The notes: generated by a model not told the origin, from the sequence alone. Counted from the stretch's first letter, positions 10,011-19,562 are shown. The stretch is 64,000 nt of DNA from Spirochaetota bacterium (GCA_016932015.1 JAFGDQ010000094.1:1-64000), one strand, 5' to 3'. Translations and numbers: made by a program.

Positions 10011-10433
10011 TCAGCCTGCTGCCTCCACCTTAGCTGCAGGAGCCGTCTTCTCTGATATCTCTTCATAAGGCTTAATCATTTCACAGCTTCCTTCAAAAAT
10101 TACACCGTCCGCTATTTTTAATTTTGCTGTTCTGATATTACCGTAAACTTTTCCTTTTGCCTGTATTTCAAGCTTCTCTCTCGCCTCAATATTTCCGTAT
10201 ACTGTTCCGTTTACAATAACAGCCTTTGCATTTATATTGGCTTTGACAACAGCACCCTCCCCTATTACGAGATATCCTCCTGAAGTTATTTCTCCTTCAA
10301 AAGTTCCGTTAATCTGAAGAGATTTTTTAAAAGCCAGATCACCGAAAAACTGCGTATCCTTTCCAAAGACTGTACTTATCATCCCGATTTCATAAACCGG
10401 GTTCCTGTTCACCTGAATTATCTTCTTTGCCAT
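10011..10433 (-). CDS. Bactofilin (polymer-forming cytoskeletal protein, CcmA-like)
   Basis: Cytoskeletal protein of 140 residues that polymerises without nucleotide. The core (about 20-125) is a run of short beta repeats of the type 'I.G.F.G.I...G.LVIGEGA.V.A.I.A..V.V.G.V.G.I.A...L', forming the right-handed beta-helix of bactofilins. The flanking Ala/Glu/Lys-rich tails are short and probably disordered. Bactofilins position peptidoglycan enzymes or shape helical and curved cells, which fits the rod-shape operon a few kilobases away. AmrS follows 15 nt downstream on the same strand. Confidence 0.9.
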   Translation of the reverse strand: MAKKIIQVNRNPVYEIGMISTVFGKDTQFFGDLAFKKSLQINGTFEGEITSGGYLVIGEGAVVKANINAKAVIVNGTVYGNIEAREKLEIQAKGKVYGNIRTAKLKIADGVIFEGSCEMIKPYEEISEKTAPAAKVEAAG

Positions 10434-10503
10434 AGTAATTTAATTAATTTATTAGTTATTTAGTCACTGACGAATAATTAATATTCACCATTAAAAAGTT
10501 AAT

Positions 10504-10533
10504 GTATTTTCCTGCCGGAGGCGGAAAAAATAC
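10504..10533 (-). terminator. Probable terminator after the small TPR gene
   Basis: An imperfect inverted repeat (GTATTTT/CC..GCC paired with GGC.GG/AAAATAC around a GGA loop) starts 17 nt past the TPR stop. On the minus strand it is followed by a T-rich stretch (ATTAACTTTTTAA), so it probably ends the upstream transcript before the bactofilin gene. Confidence 0.45.
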
Positions 10534-10549
10534 AATTATCAGCCGGCAA

Positions 10550-10771
10550 CTATTTAGTTGTCATTACAAATACTCCGTCCCAGTCATCCGGTGGAGGATT
10601 GTCTTTGAACTGCTTTGCCCTTGATATATAAACATCTGACGGGCCGTCATCAGGATCAATTGACAGGGCCTGCTGAAATGCCCGTATAGCCTCATCCCAT
10701 TTTCTCTGCTTATAGGCGGTTAATCCCAGATTATAATATTTTAATACTTCTTCTTTATTTTTTGAAATCAT
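10550..10771 (-). CDS. Small TPR protein with an adenylate-cyclase-type C-terminal tail
   Basis: I assign a 73-residue protein starting at the ATG whose first base is 10771, because GGAGG lies about 4 nt upstream of it. The frame is open further up to a TTG at 10831, which would add a hydrophobic leader, but that TTG has only AGGG placed too close. The protein has one TPR unit ('YYNLGLTAYKQRKWDEAIRA' and following 'F.QAL.IDPDD') and ends with the short 'PPPDDWDGVFVMTTK' tail. That combination is familiar from the C-termini of class III adenylate/guanylate cyclases in spirochaetes; here it occurs without a cyclase domain. A protein-interaction role is inferred. Confidence 0.65.
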   Translation of the reverse strand: MISKNKEEVLKYYNLGLTAYKQRKWDEAIRAFQQALSIDPDDGPSDVYISRAKQFKDNPPPDDWDGVFVMTTK

Positions 10772-10913
10772 AAAGCCTCCGGAAAAGCAAAGTAAAATAA
10801 TTAATAATCCGTATTTTTTGCCTGAACCCAAAACCCTGTTTGAATAAAAAGAAGCCCGGAAGTTATCTAAAAATTATTACAAATTTATCTGCAAAATAAT
10901 TTTTAAATACCGT

Positions 10914-11900
10914 CTAATAATCCCTGTCTATAAAAAAATTAGCCATATCAAAAAGAATGTCTTTATATTTTGAAGACGGGAAACCATCAAGATCCTTTAG
11001 AGCTTTTTTTACATACTCCTCTCCGGCCTTAAGACAATAATTGATGGAATCATACTTGCCAATCAGCTCTTTGAGTACAGACCATGTAAAATCGCCCGGA
11101 TTCCTCGCACAATCAGCCAGTAACAGCCTTTCTTCATCAGAAGCTTTTTCAAGCAGATAAATAAACGGCAGAGTTATTTTCCCATCGCGGAAATCATTCC
11201 CCGGATCTTTGCCGGTCTTATCCTTATCTTCAACGTAATCCAGGGTATCGTCTACAATCTGAAAAGCATTGCCGATATTAAATCCAAAATTATAAAGAGC
11301 GTGTCTTTCTTCTGCATCCAGCCCGGCTTTCATTGCTCCCAGCTTGGAGCATGTTCCCATAAATATTGCAGTTTTATATTTAATTATATTAAAATAATGT
11401 TCTCTGCTTATTGAATCAATATTTGAATACTCCATCTGATAAAGTTCACCCTTTATCATATCATGCACCGCTGCAACAACGTCAGGGGCAAATAAGCCGC
11501 TCCTGTCATTCATTATAACCTGCAGCGCCCTGATATACATCAGATCTCCGATAAGGACAGCGACTTTATTTCCCCATTCTTTTGAAAGAGTTTTCAAACC
11601 TCTTCTCAGAAAAGTCTGATCAATAATATCATCATGAACAAGACTCGCCCCGTGGACTATCTCAACAGAAGCGGCAATATCAACAACTTCCTCTGATATT
11701 TCCCCCTTAAGCCCACTGCAAAGAAGCACCAATGAAGCTCTTATCTTTTTCCCTTTCCTTTTAAAAAGATGCAAAGCACCGTCATCTATTATGTCAATTC
11801 CTTCCAGCAGTATACGGGGGATTGCTTCATCTACTTTCTGAAGATAATCTTCAATAGGATGTAATATCTCTTCAAGAGTTGCTTTCGTTTTTTTATGCAT
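10914..11900 (-). CDS. Polyprenyl diphosphate synthase
   Basis: Trans-isoprenyl diphosphate synthase of 328 residues that extends allylic diphosphates with isopentenyl diphosphate to make the side chain of quinones or another long-chain isoprenoid. The first Asp-rich motif is DDIID (Asp90, 91, 94), followed by the arginines of 'LRRG', and the second Asp-rich motif is 'DDTLDY'. Chain length cannot be read reliably from sequence. I use the ATG at 11900 because AGGA lies about 5 nt upstream and it leaves an 11-nt gap after the STAS gene; the longer frame from 11933 would overlap it. It is cotranscribed with the upstream STAS gene. Confidence 0.9.
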   Translation of the reverse strand: MHKKTKATLEEILHPIEDYLQKVDEAIPRILLEGIDIIDDGALHLFKRKGKKIRASLVLLCSGLKGEISEEVVDIAASVEIVHGASLVHDDIIDQTFLRRGLKTLSKEWGNKVAVLIGDLMYIRALQVIMNDRSGLFAPDVVAAVHDMIKGELYQMEYSNIDSISREHYFNIIKYKTAIFMGTCSKLGAMKAGLDAEERHALYNFGFNIGNAFQIVDDTLDYVEDKDKTGKDPGNDFRDGKITLPFIYLLEKASDEERLLLADCARNPGDFTWSVLKELIGKYDSINYCLKAGEEYVKKALKDLDGFPSSKYKDILFDMANFFIDRDY

Positions 11901-11911
11901 AACATCCTGAA

Positions 11912-12241
11912 TTAATAAAATGCATTTACGCACTCACGCCTGGATTCAAATATTTCAAAAATAGTATCAAGCATGGTTATTTGAAATGGTTTGAGCAGAA
12001 CCTCATCCACTATAACCAGTTTAATATCACCTTCATGTTTCTTAAATTCCTGTTTTTTCTTATTCAGAAGTCCCAGTGCACGGCTGCTTATGAATTTAAC
12101 ATTAATCATATCCAGGCAGACATTGTACAGCTTATCACTGAGACAATCATCCAATAAAGTCTCGAGTTCCTCCACCTCCTCCTGATCAATTCTTCCGTCA
12201 AGCGTAATAACCTCTACATTATTAACAGATGATCTTTTCAT
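11912..12241 (-). CDS. STAS-domain protein (anti-sigma-factor antagonist-like)
   Basis: Single STAS domain of 109 residues, with the family pattern of an N-terminal strand ('VEVITLDGRID'), a central 'LDMINVKFISSRALGLL' stretch and a final helix. In SpoIIAA-type proteins the residue phosphorylated by the partner kinase is the first Ser of a 'D.SG' element; here the equivalent is 'KFISSRALG', so a phosphorylatable Ser is present. A GGAGG lies 7 nt before the ATG. No cognate kinase or sigma factor is nearby, so a partner-switching role is an inference from family only. Confidence 0.85.
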   Translation of the reverse strand: MKRSSVNNVEVITLDGRIDQEEVEELETLLDDCLSDKLYNVCLDMINVKFISSRALGLLNKKKQEFKKHEGDIKLVIVDEVLLKPFQITMLDTIFEIFESRRECVNAFY

Positions 12242-12337
12242 TTACATCCTCCACCTTTACCTTAAAACGCAGTATTTATGATTTTTCCCAATTACAGGGA
12301 AGACGCTTCATTACGCAATATAATAATATTTTAATAA

Positions 12338-13072
12338 TCATAAATTATCAAGTCTTTTTATATCTGCGCGGGCTATTGTCAATGAATATACATTGTTAGC
12401 TCCCGCTGACATTAAAATCCTGGCGCACTCATTCAAAGTAGCGCCTGTAGTAAAAATATCGTCAATAATCAGAATATTTCTATTTTTAATGTGTTTGTCG
12501 CTTATTATTTTATATCTGTTTATAATATTAAGAAAACGGTCCCTGTAGTTGAGTTTTTTCTGTGTCTCAAATTTGTATCTGTCTTTCAGCAGTGTGGCGT
12601 ATTTCTTATTCAGTCTCTTTGCAACTGCCTTTGCAATTAATTCACTTTGATTAAATCCACGCCGCCATTTTTTTATTCTGTTTACAGGTACAGATGTTAC
12701 AATTTCCGTAATGTCCTGAAATTGCTCAATTTCATTGTACGCAAGTTCCGTCAGATGCTTATATAATCTCCTTACCTTATTGAATTTATAATGATGAAGG
12801 ATCTCTTTCATCACCCCTGAATAATCAGCAATAGTGATGTTTTTCCTGACATAGAATTGTCTGTCAGAATCTGTAGCGCAGTAATTATCTTTTAAATCTG
12901 CAGAACTGCTGTCAGATTGCCCCGATATAAACCTGATTTCCGAAAGACATTTTCCGCATAAATACGCGTCTTCATATTTTATATTTTTCCCGCAATTGAT
13001 ACAGCAGGACGGAGCAAAAAAATCCAGAAGTCTGAATAAAACCCTGGAAAATGCATTTGAATTCCGGTTCAT
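12338..13072 (-). CDS. comF: ComF-family phosphoribosyltransferase-like protein
   Basis: 244-residue ComF/GntX-like protein. The N-terminus has a zinc-finger-like four-cysteine element ('CCINCG' and 'CGKC') and the C-terminal half is a type I phosphoribosyltransferase fold with the PRPP-binding motif 'ILIIDDIFTTGAT'. ComF is required for DNA uptake in transformable bacteria, but most homologues lie in non-competent species and have no assigned substrate. It is 12 nt downstream of queC, so the two form a small operon. No other competence gene is seen in the window. Confidence 0.88.
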   Translation of the reverse strand: MNRNSNAFSRVLFRLLDFFAPSCCINCGKNIKYEDAYLCGKCLSEIRFISGQSDSSSADLKDNYCATDSDRQFYVRKNITIADYSGVMKEILHHYKFNKVRRLYKHLTELAYNEIEQFQDITEIVTSVPVNRIKKWRRGFNQSELIAKAVAKRLNKKYATLLKDRYKFETQKKLNYRDRFLNIINRYKIISDKHIKNRNILIIDDIFTTGATLNECARILMSAGANNVYSLTIARADIKRLDNL

Positions 13073-13084
13073 ATGATTTAATTG

Positions 13085-13789
13085 TTACCGGCTTTTTACA
13101 TACTTTGTAGGATCCGGAACACCTGCTTCTTTAAAGCCTTTCATTCTGATTTTACATGAATCGCATTTCCCACAGGAACTGCCGTTTCCATCAGGGTCAT
13201 AACAGCTGTGAGTAAGAGAATAGTCAAGACCAAGCTTAACTCCCAGTTTTATAATCTCGGATTTCTTTAATTTTAACAACGGCGCGTTAATTCTGAAAGG
13301 ATCACCGGAAACTCCGGCTTTTGTACCGATATTAGCCATTGCCTGAAAAGCGTCTATAAATTCCGGCCTGCAGTCAGGGTACCCGCTGTAATCCACCGCA
13401 TTAGCACCTATAAAAATATCCCTTGCGTCAATAGACTCAGCAAATGAAAGCGCGTATGATAAAAACAGAATGTTCCTGCCCGGAACATAGGTTGAAGGAA
13501 TATCGCCGGCAGATTCCAGGTCACTGTTTTTAGGCACCTCGATCCCGGAAGCAGATGACAGTGATGACGATGAAAAAATTTCTGCAGGAATATTGATTAT
13601 AAGGCGTTTATCAATTTTCAAACAATCACACAGCTTTTTAACGAAATCTATTTCAACACTATGCTTCTGGCCATAGAAAAAAGTAACGGCATAAATATCA
13701 AAACCTTCATCAATTGCGTATACTGCTGTTGTAGAGGAATCAATTCCTCCGCTTAAAAGTACTACAGCTTTTTTCTTGTTATTCTGCAT
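13085..13789 (-). CDS. queC: 7-cyano-7-deazaguanine (preQ0) synthase QueC
   Basis: ATP-dependent enzyme that converts 7-carboxy-7-deazaguanine to preQ0 in queuosine biosynthesis; 234 residues, normal length. The N-type ATP pyrophosphatase P-loop is SGGIDSS (13-19). The C-terminal zinc-binding cysteines lie in 'CYDPDGNGSSCGKCDSCK'. The remaining queuosine genes are not in the window. Queuosine modifies tRNAs with GUN anticodons, and one such tRNA (Asp, GTC) is encoded at 53.0 kb. I looked for a preQ1 riboswitch in the roughly 100-nt leader and did not see one. Confidence 0.95.
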   Translation of the reverse strand: MQNNKKKAVVLLSGGIDSSTTAVYAIDEGFDIYAVTFFYGQKHSVEIDFVKKLCDCLKIDKRLIINIPAEIFSSSSLSSASGIEVPKNSDLESAGDIPSTYVPGRNILFLSYALSFAESIDARDIFIGANAVDYSGYPDCRPEFIDAFQAMANIGTKAGVSGDPFRINAPLLKLKKSEIIKLGVKLGLDYSLTHSCYDPDGNGSSCGKCDSCKIRMKGFKEAGVPDPTKYVKSR

Positions 13790-13890
13790 AAAAAACAGCT
13801 TCCTGAATATAAAATTGAACTAAGGCATACCGGATTCTATAATGCTTCTAAAGTCAGCAACTCGTATATTATTAAAAAAATTCTATCAGA

Positions 13891-15207
13891 TCAATGAACA
13901 AATTTCCTCATCCGGATATTAATAAGTATACCTATAGCAATCATCGACATTATAAGATTTGACCCGCCGTAGGAAACAAAGCAAAGAGGCAATCCGGTTA
14001 CAGGCATAATTCCCAGAGTCATGCCTATATTGATAAAAATATGAAAGAAGAATATTGCGCTGATACCGCTTGCCAGGAGCGCACCGAATTTATCCCTGGA
14101 TTCCAGAGCTATCTGAATTCCCCGGAATACAATAATTGAAAGCAGAAGAATCATTATTATAGAACCGAGGAATCCCCATTCCTCGGCAACGACAGAAAAA
14201 ATAAAGTCCGATGTTTTTTCCGGCAGAAATCCCAGCTGAGCCTGAGAACCGTTCAGAAAGCCTTTTCCAAGAAATCCTCCGGAACCTACTGCAATTTTTG
14301 ACTGAATAATATTGTAGCCTGAGCCATGAGGGTCAAGATTAGGATTAAGGAAAACAAGAATTCTCTTTTTCTGATAATCCTTGAGAAAATGCTGAATGAG
14401 AACAGAAAAAAACAGTCCAAGAGAAATAACAGTTGCCGGAATATATATTTTTCTGTAATATTTTTTTATAAGAAAAAAATGCAGGACAAATGCAATTACC
14501 GCAATTAAAAGCAAAATACCGGAAACAAGAAAAAGCAGATTTGTGTCTTTGAAGAAATCCAGAATAAAATTAGACCCTTCCTCACCTGCCCACTCCCTGT
14601 AAGTCAGAATCATTGGGACTATCAATGCAACTCCTGCAATTGTGATAATAGATAACAGATGGGAAACGTCAGCCCCTCCGACAAACAGCATTGTAAACAA
14701 AATCGGAATAAAGATCATTGCAGTTCCAAAATCAGGCTGTTTGAGAATTATAAGGACAGGAATTAAAGTTAAAACAGTTGGAATAAGGAGTTCCCTGAAA
14801 TTTCTGATATCCCTTTCCCTGAATTCAAGATATTTGGCCAGTATAAACAACAGTGCAAGCTTCATAAATTCGGAAGGCTGAATGGAAATTATTCCCAGGT
14901 TCAACCATGCCCGTATATTTCTTACAGGAGCGCCGAATAATGCCGTAAACAAAAGCACAATGTTCATTCCTATGTAAATATAGATTGAATAATCTCCAAG
15001 ATTTTTATAGTTTATGAACGTAACCGCGATCATAAACACGAATCCGAAAATAAACCATAACAGCTGTTTTTTATACATTCCCTTATTGACTTTTTCTATG
15101 GGGTCAAAGCCTGAACTGTATATCATCAGTATTCCGAACAGCACTATCAGAATTACCGCGAATACAAGTACATAGTCTATTCTATACATCTCATCTTTTC
15201 GGAACAT
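13891..15207 (-). CDS. rodA: Rod shape-determining protein RodA (SEDS peptidoglycan polymerase)
   Basis: Integral membrane glycosyltransferase of the SEDS family, 438 residues, which polymerises lipid II together with its class B PBP. About ten hydrophobic segments are visible. Family signatures include the N-terminal 'GILMIYSSG', 'PSEFMKLALL', the central 'GSGGFLGKGFLNGSQ...LGFLPEKTSDFIF..VAEEWGF' region with the essential Glu/Asp residues, and the C-terminal 'PVTGLPLCFVSYGGSNL'. It is somewhat longer than the usual 370-420 residues because of an extra hydrophobic stretch after about residue 200. The ATG directly abuts the mrdA stop, and it is the last gene of the mreB-mreC-mreD-mrdA-rodA operon. 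Confidence 0.95.
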   Translation of the reverse strand: MFRKDEMYRIDYVLVFAVILIVLFGILMIYSSGFDPIEKVNKGMYKKQLLWFIFGFVFMIAVTFINYKNLGDYSIYIYIGMNIVLLFTALFGAPVRNIRAWLNLGIISIQPSEFMKLALLFILAKYLEFRERDIRNFRELLIPTVLTLIPVLIILKQPDFGTAMIFIPILFTMLFVGGADVSHLLSIITIAGVALIVPMILTYREWAGEEGSNFILDFFKDTNLLFLVSGILLLIAVIAFVLHFFLIKKYYRKIYIPATVISLGLFFSVLIQHFLKDYQKKRILVFLNPNLDPHGSGYNIIQSKIAVGSGGFLGKGFLNGSQAQLGFLPEKTSDFIFSVVAEEWGFLGSIIMILLLSIIVFRGIQIALESRDKFGALLASGISAIFFFHIFINIGMTLGIMPVTGLPLCFVSYGGSNLIMSMIAIGILINIRMRKFVH

Positions 15208-17034
15208 TTAAAAGTATCCCAGTGAAATTAATTTTAAATAAATCTGTTCAGCAACAGGCACGGCACCGACAGCTCCGGCAATACCGTATTCAACAAGTAC
15301 AACAATTACAACAGCATTTTCAGGGTTGCTGTTATAAGGTGCGTATGAAACAAACCACGCGTGCTGAGTCTTATCGTCTTTTCTTACGGAACGGGTTTGC
15401 GCAGTTCCGGTTTTACCGGCGACCGGAATCTTCAAATAGCTGAGCCTTCTTGAAGTACCCTGTTTAACCGACAGTCTCATTCCTGTTTTCAATGTATTCA
15501 GTGTTACCTGTGACAAAGGAATTTCCCTTATTTTTTCGGGGACAATCCGTTTAATAACCTGAGCATTATCAGGCGAGCGGATTTCCCTGACAAGATGCGG
15601 TCTGTAAACAACCCCGTCATTAACTATTCCGGAAACAAAATCTGCAAGACCCAGCGCAGTTACACTTATAAAGCCCTGCCCTATTGAAAGATTGATAGTA
15701 TCTCCGTCATACCACGGCTGATTAAAAGTTTTCATTTTATATTTTTTAGAAGGTATGAATCCCGTAATCTCACCAGGAATATCAATATTTGTTTTTTCAC
15801 CCAGGGCCATATATTCCGCGTATTTCAGAATTATGGTAGGGCCGATTTTATAACCGAGCTGATAAAAATACGTACTGCATGATTCCGCTATTGCCCCATA
15901 CATATCAAGCAGGCCGTGATGTTTATAGCAGTAAAAATCCTTGTCAACATACCCCTTAAGCGTATATTTTCCCGTACAGTAATAAGTAAGATTGGGATTC
16001 CACTTTTCCTCTTCCAGAGCTGAGATGGCAATTACCAGTTTGAAAGTTGAAGCAGGGGGATAACGCGCCTGGATTGCTCTGTTAAGAAAAGGCTTATCCT
16101 TGTCATTGTACAACTCCCTGATAAGTTTATTATTTGCTCTTGAGATAACTAAATTCGGATCAATATCCGGTTTACTTACCATTGCGAGTATTTCGCCATT
16201 GAACGGCTTCAATACAATCACAGCACCTTTGAGCCCTTCCATCGCATCGCTTGCGGCAGCCTGAACATCTGAATCAATTGTCAGCACAAGATTATTTCCC
16301 GCAATCGGGTTCAGCCCGATTTCCTCACCTTCAACACGGTTCCGCACATCAACAATTCTTCTGATGAAACCATCTGTTCCTCTCAGGACTACATCATATT
16401 CACTTTCAATACCGGCCTTGCCGATTTTCTGATAATATTTATATCCCCTTCCCCTGTATTTTTCATATTCGTCCTTGCTGATACTGCCCACATATCCTAC
16501 AGTATGAAAGAAATTATTGCCCATGTTATAAACTCTGACAGGCTCATCCTCCCAGTCAATATTGGGAAAAAGATTTTTATGTGATGCGATTTTTACAATC
16601 AGACTGAACGCGACGTCTTCCTTTATTACAACTCTTTCCCAAGGATTATGTTCATTAATAAACTGCATAGTCTCATCATAGGAGATCTGTAGCAGTACTG
16701 ATAATTTTTTAATTGTTTTTCTAAGTTCGGACTTACTCTCAAACCTGGCAGGTATTGTGGAAAGATTAAAAGAAGGCCGATTGGAGACGATAACAGTATT
16801 CTCTCCCCCGGGCTGAAAATTCCTGTCATAAATCTCGCCTCTTGGAGCAGGAATAGGAATATTGCTCTCCATATTCAGCTTTGATTTAAGCATATATTCC
16901 TCGCCCTGTACCAGCTGCATATTTATGAGCTGAACTATCAAAACCAGAAACAGGATAAAAACGATAGCGAGAAAGGAAAACATTCTGAACCTGAATGCCT
17001 CAAGCATTCTCAACTTCAGATTAGACTGCGCCAT
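15208..17034 (-). CDS. mrdA: Penicillin-binding protein 2 (elongasome transpeptidase MrdA)
   Basis: Class B penicillin-binding protein of 608 residues that cross-links peptidoglycan during cell elongation. It has one N-terminal membrane anchor (about 15-38), a dimerisation/pedestal domain starting at 'PAPRGEIYDRN', and a transpeptidase domain with the SxxK nucleophile motif in 'PPASTFKLV', the SxN motif in 'SCSTYFYQLG', and the KTG motif in 'AGKTGTAQ'. It is flanked by mreD and rodA with one-nucleotide spacing, the normal arrangement, and is expected to act with RodA as a polymerase-transpeptidase pair in the elongasome. Confidence 0.96.
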   Translation of the reverse strand: MAQSNLKLRMLEAFRFRMFSFLAIVFILFLVLIVQLINMQLVQGEEYMLKSKLNMESNIPIPAPRGEIYDRNFQPGGENTVIVSNRPSFNLSTIPARFESKSELRKTIKKLSVLLQISYDETMQFINEHNPWERVVIKEDVAFSLIVKIASHKNLFPNIDWEDEPVRVYNMGNNFFHTVGYVGSISKDEYEKYRGRGYKYYQKIGKAGIESEYDVVLRGTDGFIRRIVDVRNRVEGEEIGLNPIAGNNLVLTIDSDVQAAASDAMEGLKGAVIVLKPFNGEILAMVSKPDIDPNLVISRANNKLIRELYNDKDKPFLNRAIQARYPPASTFKLVIAISALEEEKWNPNLTYYCTGKYTLKGYVDKDFYCYKHHGLLDMYGAIAESCSTYFYQLGYKIGPTIILKYAEYMALGEKTNIDIPGEITGFIPSKKYKMKTFNQPWYDGDTINLSIGQGFISVTALGLADFVSGIVNDGVVYRPHLVREIRSPDNAQVIKRIVPEKIREIPLSQVTLNTLKTGMRLSVKQGTSRRLSYLKIPVAGKTGTAQTRSVRKDDKTQHAWFVSYAPYNSNPENAVVIVVLVEYGIAGAVGAVPVAEQIYLKLISLGYF

Positions 17035-17538
17035 CTAGGAATTACCCTCCTCAGACAGTGCATCCTGAAATATTTTATCATATAAAATAAATAGCAGGGG
17101 GGACAGAAGTGCGTTGTAAAAAGACTCAGGGAAAATAATGGTTATTACTGTGGATATAGAACCTTCGTCGAAAAAGTAGCACAGAAATAATGTTATAACT
17201 CCTTTTACCAGCGATGAGACAAAGACCATCAGAAAGATTGTAACTACATTGCTCCTGATTATTGATCTTCCGAACTTGCCGATAATAAAACCCAGAACCA
17301 TTTTAGGGAAAGTCAGCAATCCCAACGGGGAATTCGAAACTGCATCGTGAAGCAGCCCGCTTATGAATCCGGTAACCTCCCCGTAAAATGATCCGAAACT
17401 GTATCCGAAATATACAACGGCTATAAATACAAGGTCAGGCTTTACTCCTGCGATTCTCAGAATATCAAAGGAGGAATGCCCCTGAAGTATCAGGGACACA
17501 AGTATAATAGCGCCTGTAAAGACATAAGTTAAAATCAT
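17035..17538 (-). CDS. mreD: Rod shape-determining protein MreD
   Basis: Small polytopic membrane protein of 167 residues with five or six hydrophobic segments and the 'GYSFGSFYGEVTGFISGLLHDAVSNSPLG' region typical of MreD (read at about residues 45-75). It links MreC to the elongasome in the inner membrane. Its start overlaps the mreC stop by one nucleotide and its stop abuts mrdA, so translation is likely coupled. Confidence 0.92.
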   Translation of the reverse strand: MILTYVFTGAIILVSLILQGHSSFDILRIAGVKPDLVFIAVVYFGYSFGSFYGEVTGFISGLLHDAVSNSPLGLLTFPKMVLGFIIGKFGRSIIRSNVVTIFLMVFVSSLVKGVITLFLCYFFDEGSISTVITIIFPESFYNALLSPLLFILYDKIFQDALSEEGNS

Positions 17539-18398
17539 TATTCCCCGCCAAGTAATTCCAGTAATTCAGGATCAGGTTCCTTTTTTATTACAAAAACCTC
17601 TTCAATATGAGAGTAATCAATTATCGGTTTAACAATTACTCTCTGAAAGCTGCTGGATTTGATTATTATGGATTTAACCACTGTACCTACAAGAAGCCCC
17701 TCAGGAAATATCCCTCCCTGGCCTGAGCTTACAATTACATCCCCGTATTTTACAGGCACTGATTTGTTTATATAATCCACTACACATAGATCCGAGTTTG
17801 AGGAATATCCGGTCAAGAGGCCCGGGAACCTGCTTTCCTGAAGCATTACGCCCAGGTTTATACCTGTTGAAACAATCGGCTGAATCCTTGAGACGCTGCC
17901 TCTTACCTCTATTACCTTTCCGAAAACAGCTTTTTTATCCCCGCTGAATGATATTACCGGCATATTGATCCTGATTCCGTCACTTCTTCCTCGATTTATA
18001 ATAATCGTTCGAAACCAGTTATCAGGATCTTTGGAAATGATGCCGGCTGAAATAAACTCGTATGATATTCTTTCACTCATATTAAGCAGGTTTCTCAACC
18101 TGTAGTTTTCTTTTTTTATCTCAGTTAACTCTTCAGCTATTTCTTCGTATCTGCTCAGTTTTTGTCTTGTTTTTTTGAGCTCATCCCTTACACCGCTTAA
18201 TTCGCCGAAACCGGCCCATAATTTTCCAACGCCTTTCTGTATTGTATGATATCCTTTCTGAAAAGGCATAACGAACAGGCTTCCTACACCTTCAATGGAA
18301 AGAGTAAAAGAAGTGGATTGCACGGAAAGAGAGATTAGACAGAACAGTGCGAAGATTATAAAAGCTACGATAGTCTTATGTCGTATTATGAATTCCAA
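17538..18398 (-). CDS. mreC: Rod shape-determining protein MreC
   Basis: Periplasmic scaffold of the elongasome, 286 residues. An N-terminal membrane anchor (about 8-27) is followed by a coiled coil (about 70-105) and two beta-barrel subdomains, with the conserved 'RDPDNWF..I.INRG..DGI..NMPV' stretch (here [17 protein letters not shown]) and later '[20 protein letters not shown]'. The C-terminus is short, acidic and lacks the long extension of some homologues. It sits between mreB and mreD; a hairpin in the 138-nt mreB-mreC gap may lower its expression relative to MreB. Confidence 0.94.
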   Translation of the reverse strand: MEFIIRHKTIVAFIIFALFCLISLSVQSTSFTLSIEGVGSLFVMPFQKGYHTIQKGVGKLWAGFGELSGVRDELKKTRQKLSRYEEIAEELTEIKKENYRLRNLLNMSERISYEFISAGIISKDPDNWFRTIIINRGRSDGIRINMPVISFSGDKKAVFGKVIEVRGSVSRIQPIVSTGINLGVMLQESRFPGLLTGYSSNSDLCVVDYINKSVPVKYGDVIVSSGQGGIFPEGLLVGTVVKSIIIKSSSFQRVIVKPIIDYSHIEEVFVIKKEPDPELLELLGGE

Positions 18399-18497
18399 AT
18401 TTAAGCTCTTCAGGTAATTATTTTAAAAATTAGTACAGCCTGCCCGCAATTATTTGCAGGCGGATGCCGCATTTGTATTTAAATTTATAATAAAGAA

Positions 18498-18520
18498 TGC
18501 CCTTACGTTTATTAAGGGCA
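18498..18520 (-). terminator. Hairpin between mreB and mreC (partial terminator)
   Basis: A perfect 8-bp stem (TGCCCTTA with TAAGGGCA, 7-nt loop) lies 17 nt past the mreB stop. On the minus strand it is followed by TTCTTTATT, an impure T tract. Partial termination here would make more MreB than MreC/MreD/PBP2/RodA from one promoter. Confidence 0.5.
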
Positions 18521-18536
18521 AATCAGCACACATACG

Positions 18537-19562
18537 CTATTTCATATAAGTCTTATAAAGATTTTTTATCTCTTCAAGAAACTTTCCTGCACCCATAACA
18601 ACGCATGTAAGAGGATTTTCAGCCCTGATTACCGGAACACCGGTTTCTTTACTAATAAATTTATCAAGGCCTTTAAGCAACGAACCGCCGCCGGTCATAA
18701 CAATACCTCTTTCAACAATATCAGCAGCCAGCTCAGGCGGAGTTTTTTCAAGCGCGTGTTTAATAGAATCCAGAATCTGGTCGCATGGTTCCTTAATTGC
18801 TTTCCTGACCTCTACAGAATCTATCTCTAAAGTTCTTGGAAGTCCGGAAATGGCATCTCTTCCTTTTAATTCAAGTTTTTCCACTTTCTTTTCTGGAAAT
18901 GCATTACCAAGTCTGATTTTTACTTCTTCAGCTGTTCTTTCTCCTACAACCAGATTATATTGTGTTCTCATGTATTTCATTATAGCATCATCAAACTCAT
19001 CACCGGCTATACGCAAAGAATCAGCAATAACCATCCCTCCTAGAGAGATGACAGCAATTTCAGTAGTTCCGCCGCCTATATCAACCACCATGTGGCCCGC
19101 CGGCTCATGAATAGGAATATTGGCGCCTATTGCCGCTGCAAGAGCTTCCTCTATCAGGAATATTTCCCTGGCACCTGCCTGTTCACATGATTCTCTTACA
19201 GCCCTTTTTTCAACTTCGGTAATACCGGAAGGGACACCGACAACAATTCTAGGCCTTACAAGTGCCCTTCTCCGATGGACTTTTGTAATAAAATATCTTA
19301 TCATTTTTTCGACTGTTTCAAAATCGGCTATAACACCGTCTTTCATCGGCCTGATTGCGACGATATCACCGGGAGTCCTTCCGAGCATTCTTTTGGCTTC
19401 CTGCCCGAAAGCAAGCACCTTTGATGTACTCGTCTGAACGGCAACTACCGAAGGTTCACTCAGCACAACACCCTGGCCTTTTACATGAACCAGCGTATTA
19501 GCAGTCCCGAGATCAATACCCATATCATTTGAAAAAACGCTATAAATCGAATCGAATATCAT
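18537..19562 (-). CDS. mreB: Rod shape-determining protein MreB (bacterial actin)
   Basis: Actin-like ATPase of 341 residues that organises lateral wall synthesis. The phosphate-1 loop is 'DLGTANTLV', phosphate-2 is '[13 protein letters not shown]', the adenosine motif is '[11 protein letters not shown]', and the connecting '[10 protein letters not shown]' helix is intact. Length and motifs are canonical. It is the first gene of the mre operon; the 118-nt region upstream separates it from a TPR gene on the same strand. Confidence 0.97.
   Translation of the reverse strand: MIFDSIYSVFSNDMGIDLGTANTLVHVKGQGVVLSEPSVVAVQTSTSKVLAFGQEAKRMLGRTPGDIVAIRPMKDGVIADFETVEKMIRYFITKVHRRRALVRPRIVVGVPSGITEVEKRAVRESCEQAGAREIFLIEEALAAAIGANIPIHEPAGHMVVDIGGGTTEIAVISLGGMVIADSLRIAGDEFDDAIMKYMRTQYNLVVGERTAEEVKIRLGNAFPEKKVEKLELKGRDAISGLPRTLEIDSVEVRKAIKEPCDQILDSIKHALEKTPPELAADIVERGIVMTGGGSLLKGLDKFISKETGVPVIRAENPLTCVVMGAGKFLEEIKNLYKTYMK

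Noticed and set aside
13790-13890. Possible preQ1 riboswitch in the queC leader
   Set aside because: The C-rich loop and A-rich tail of the preQ1 class I aptamer cannot be found.
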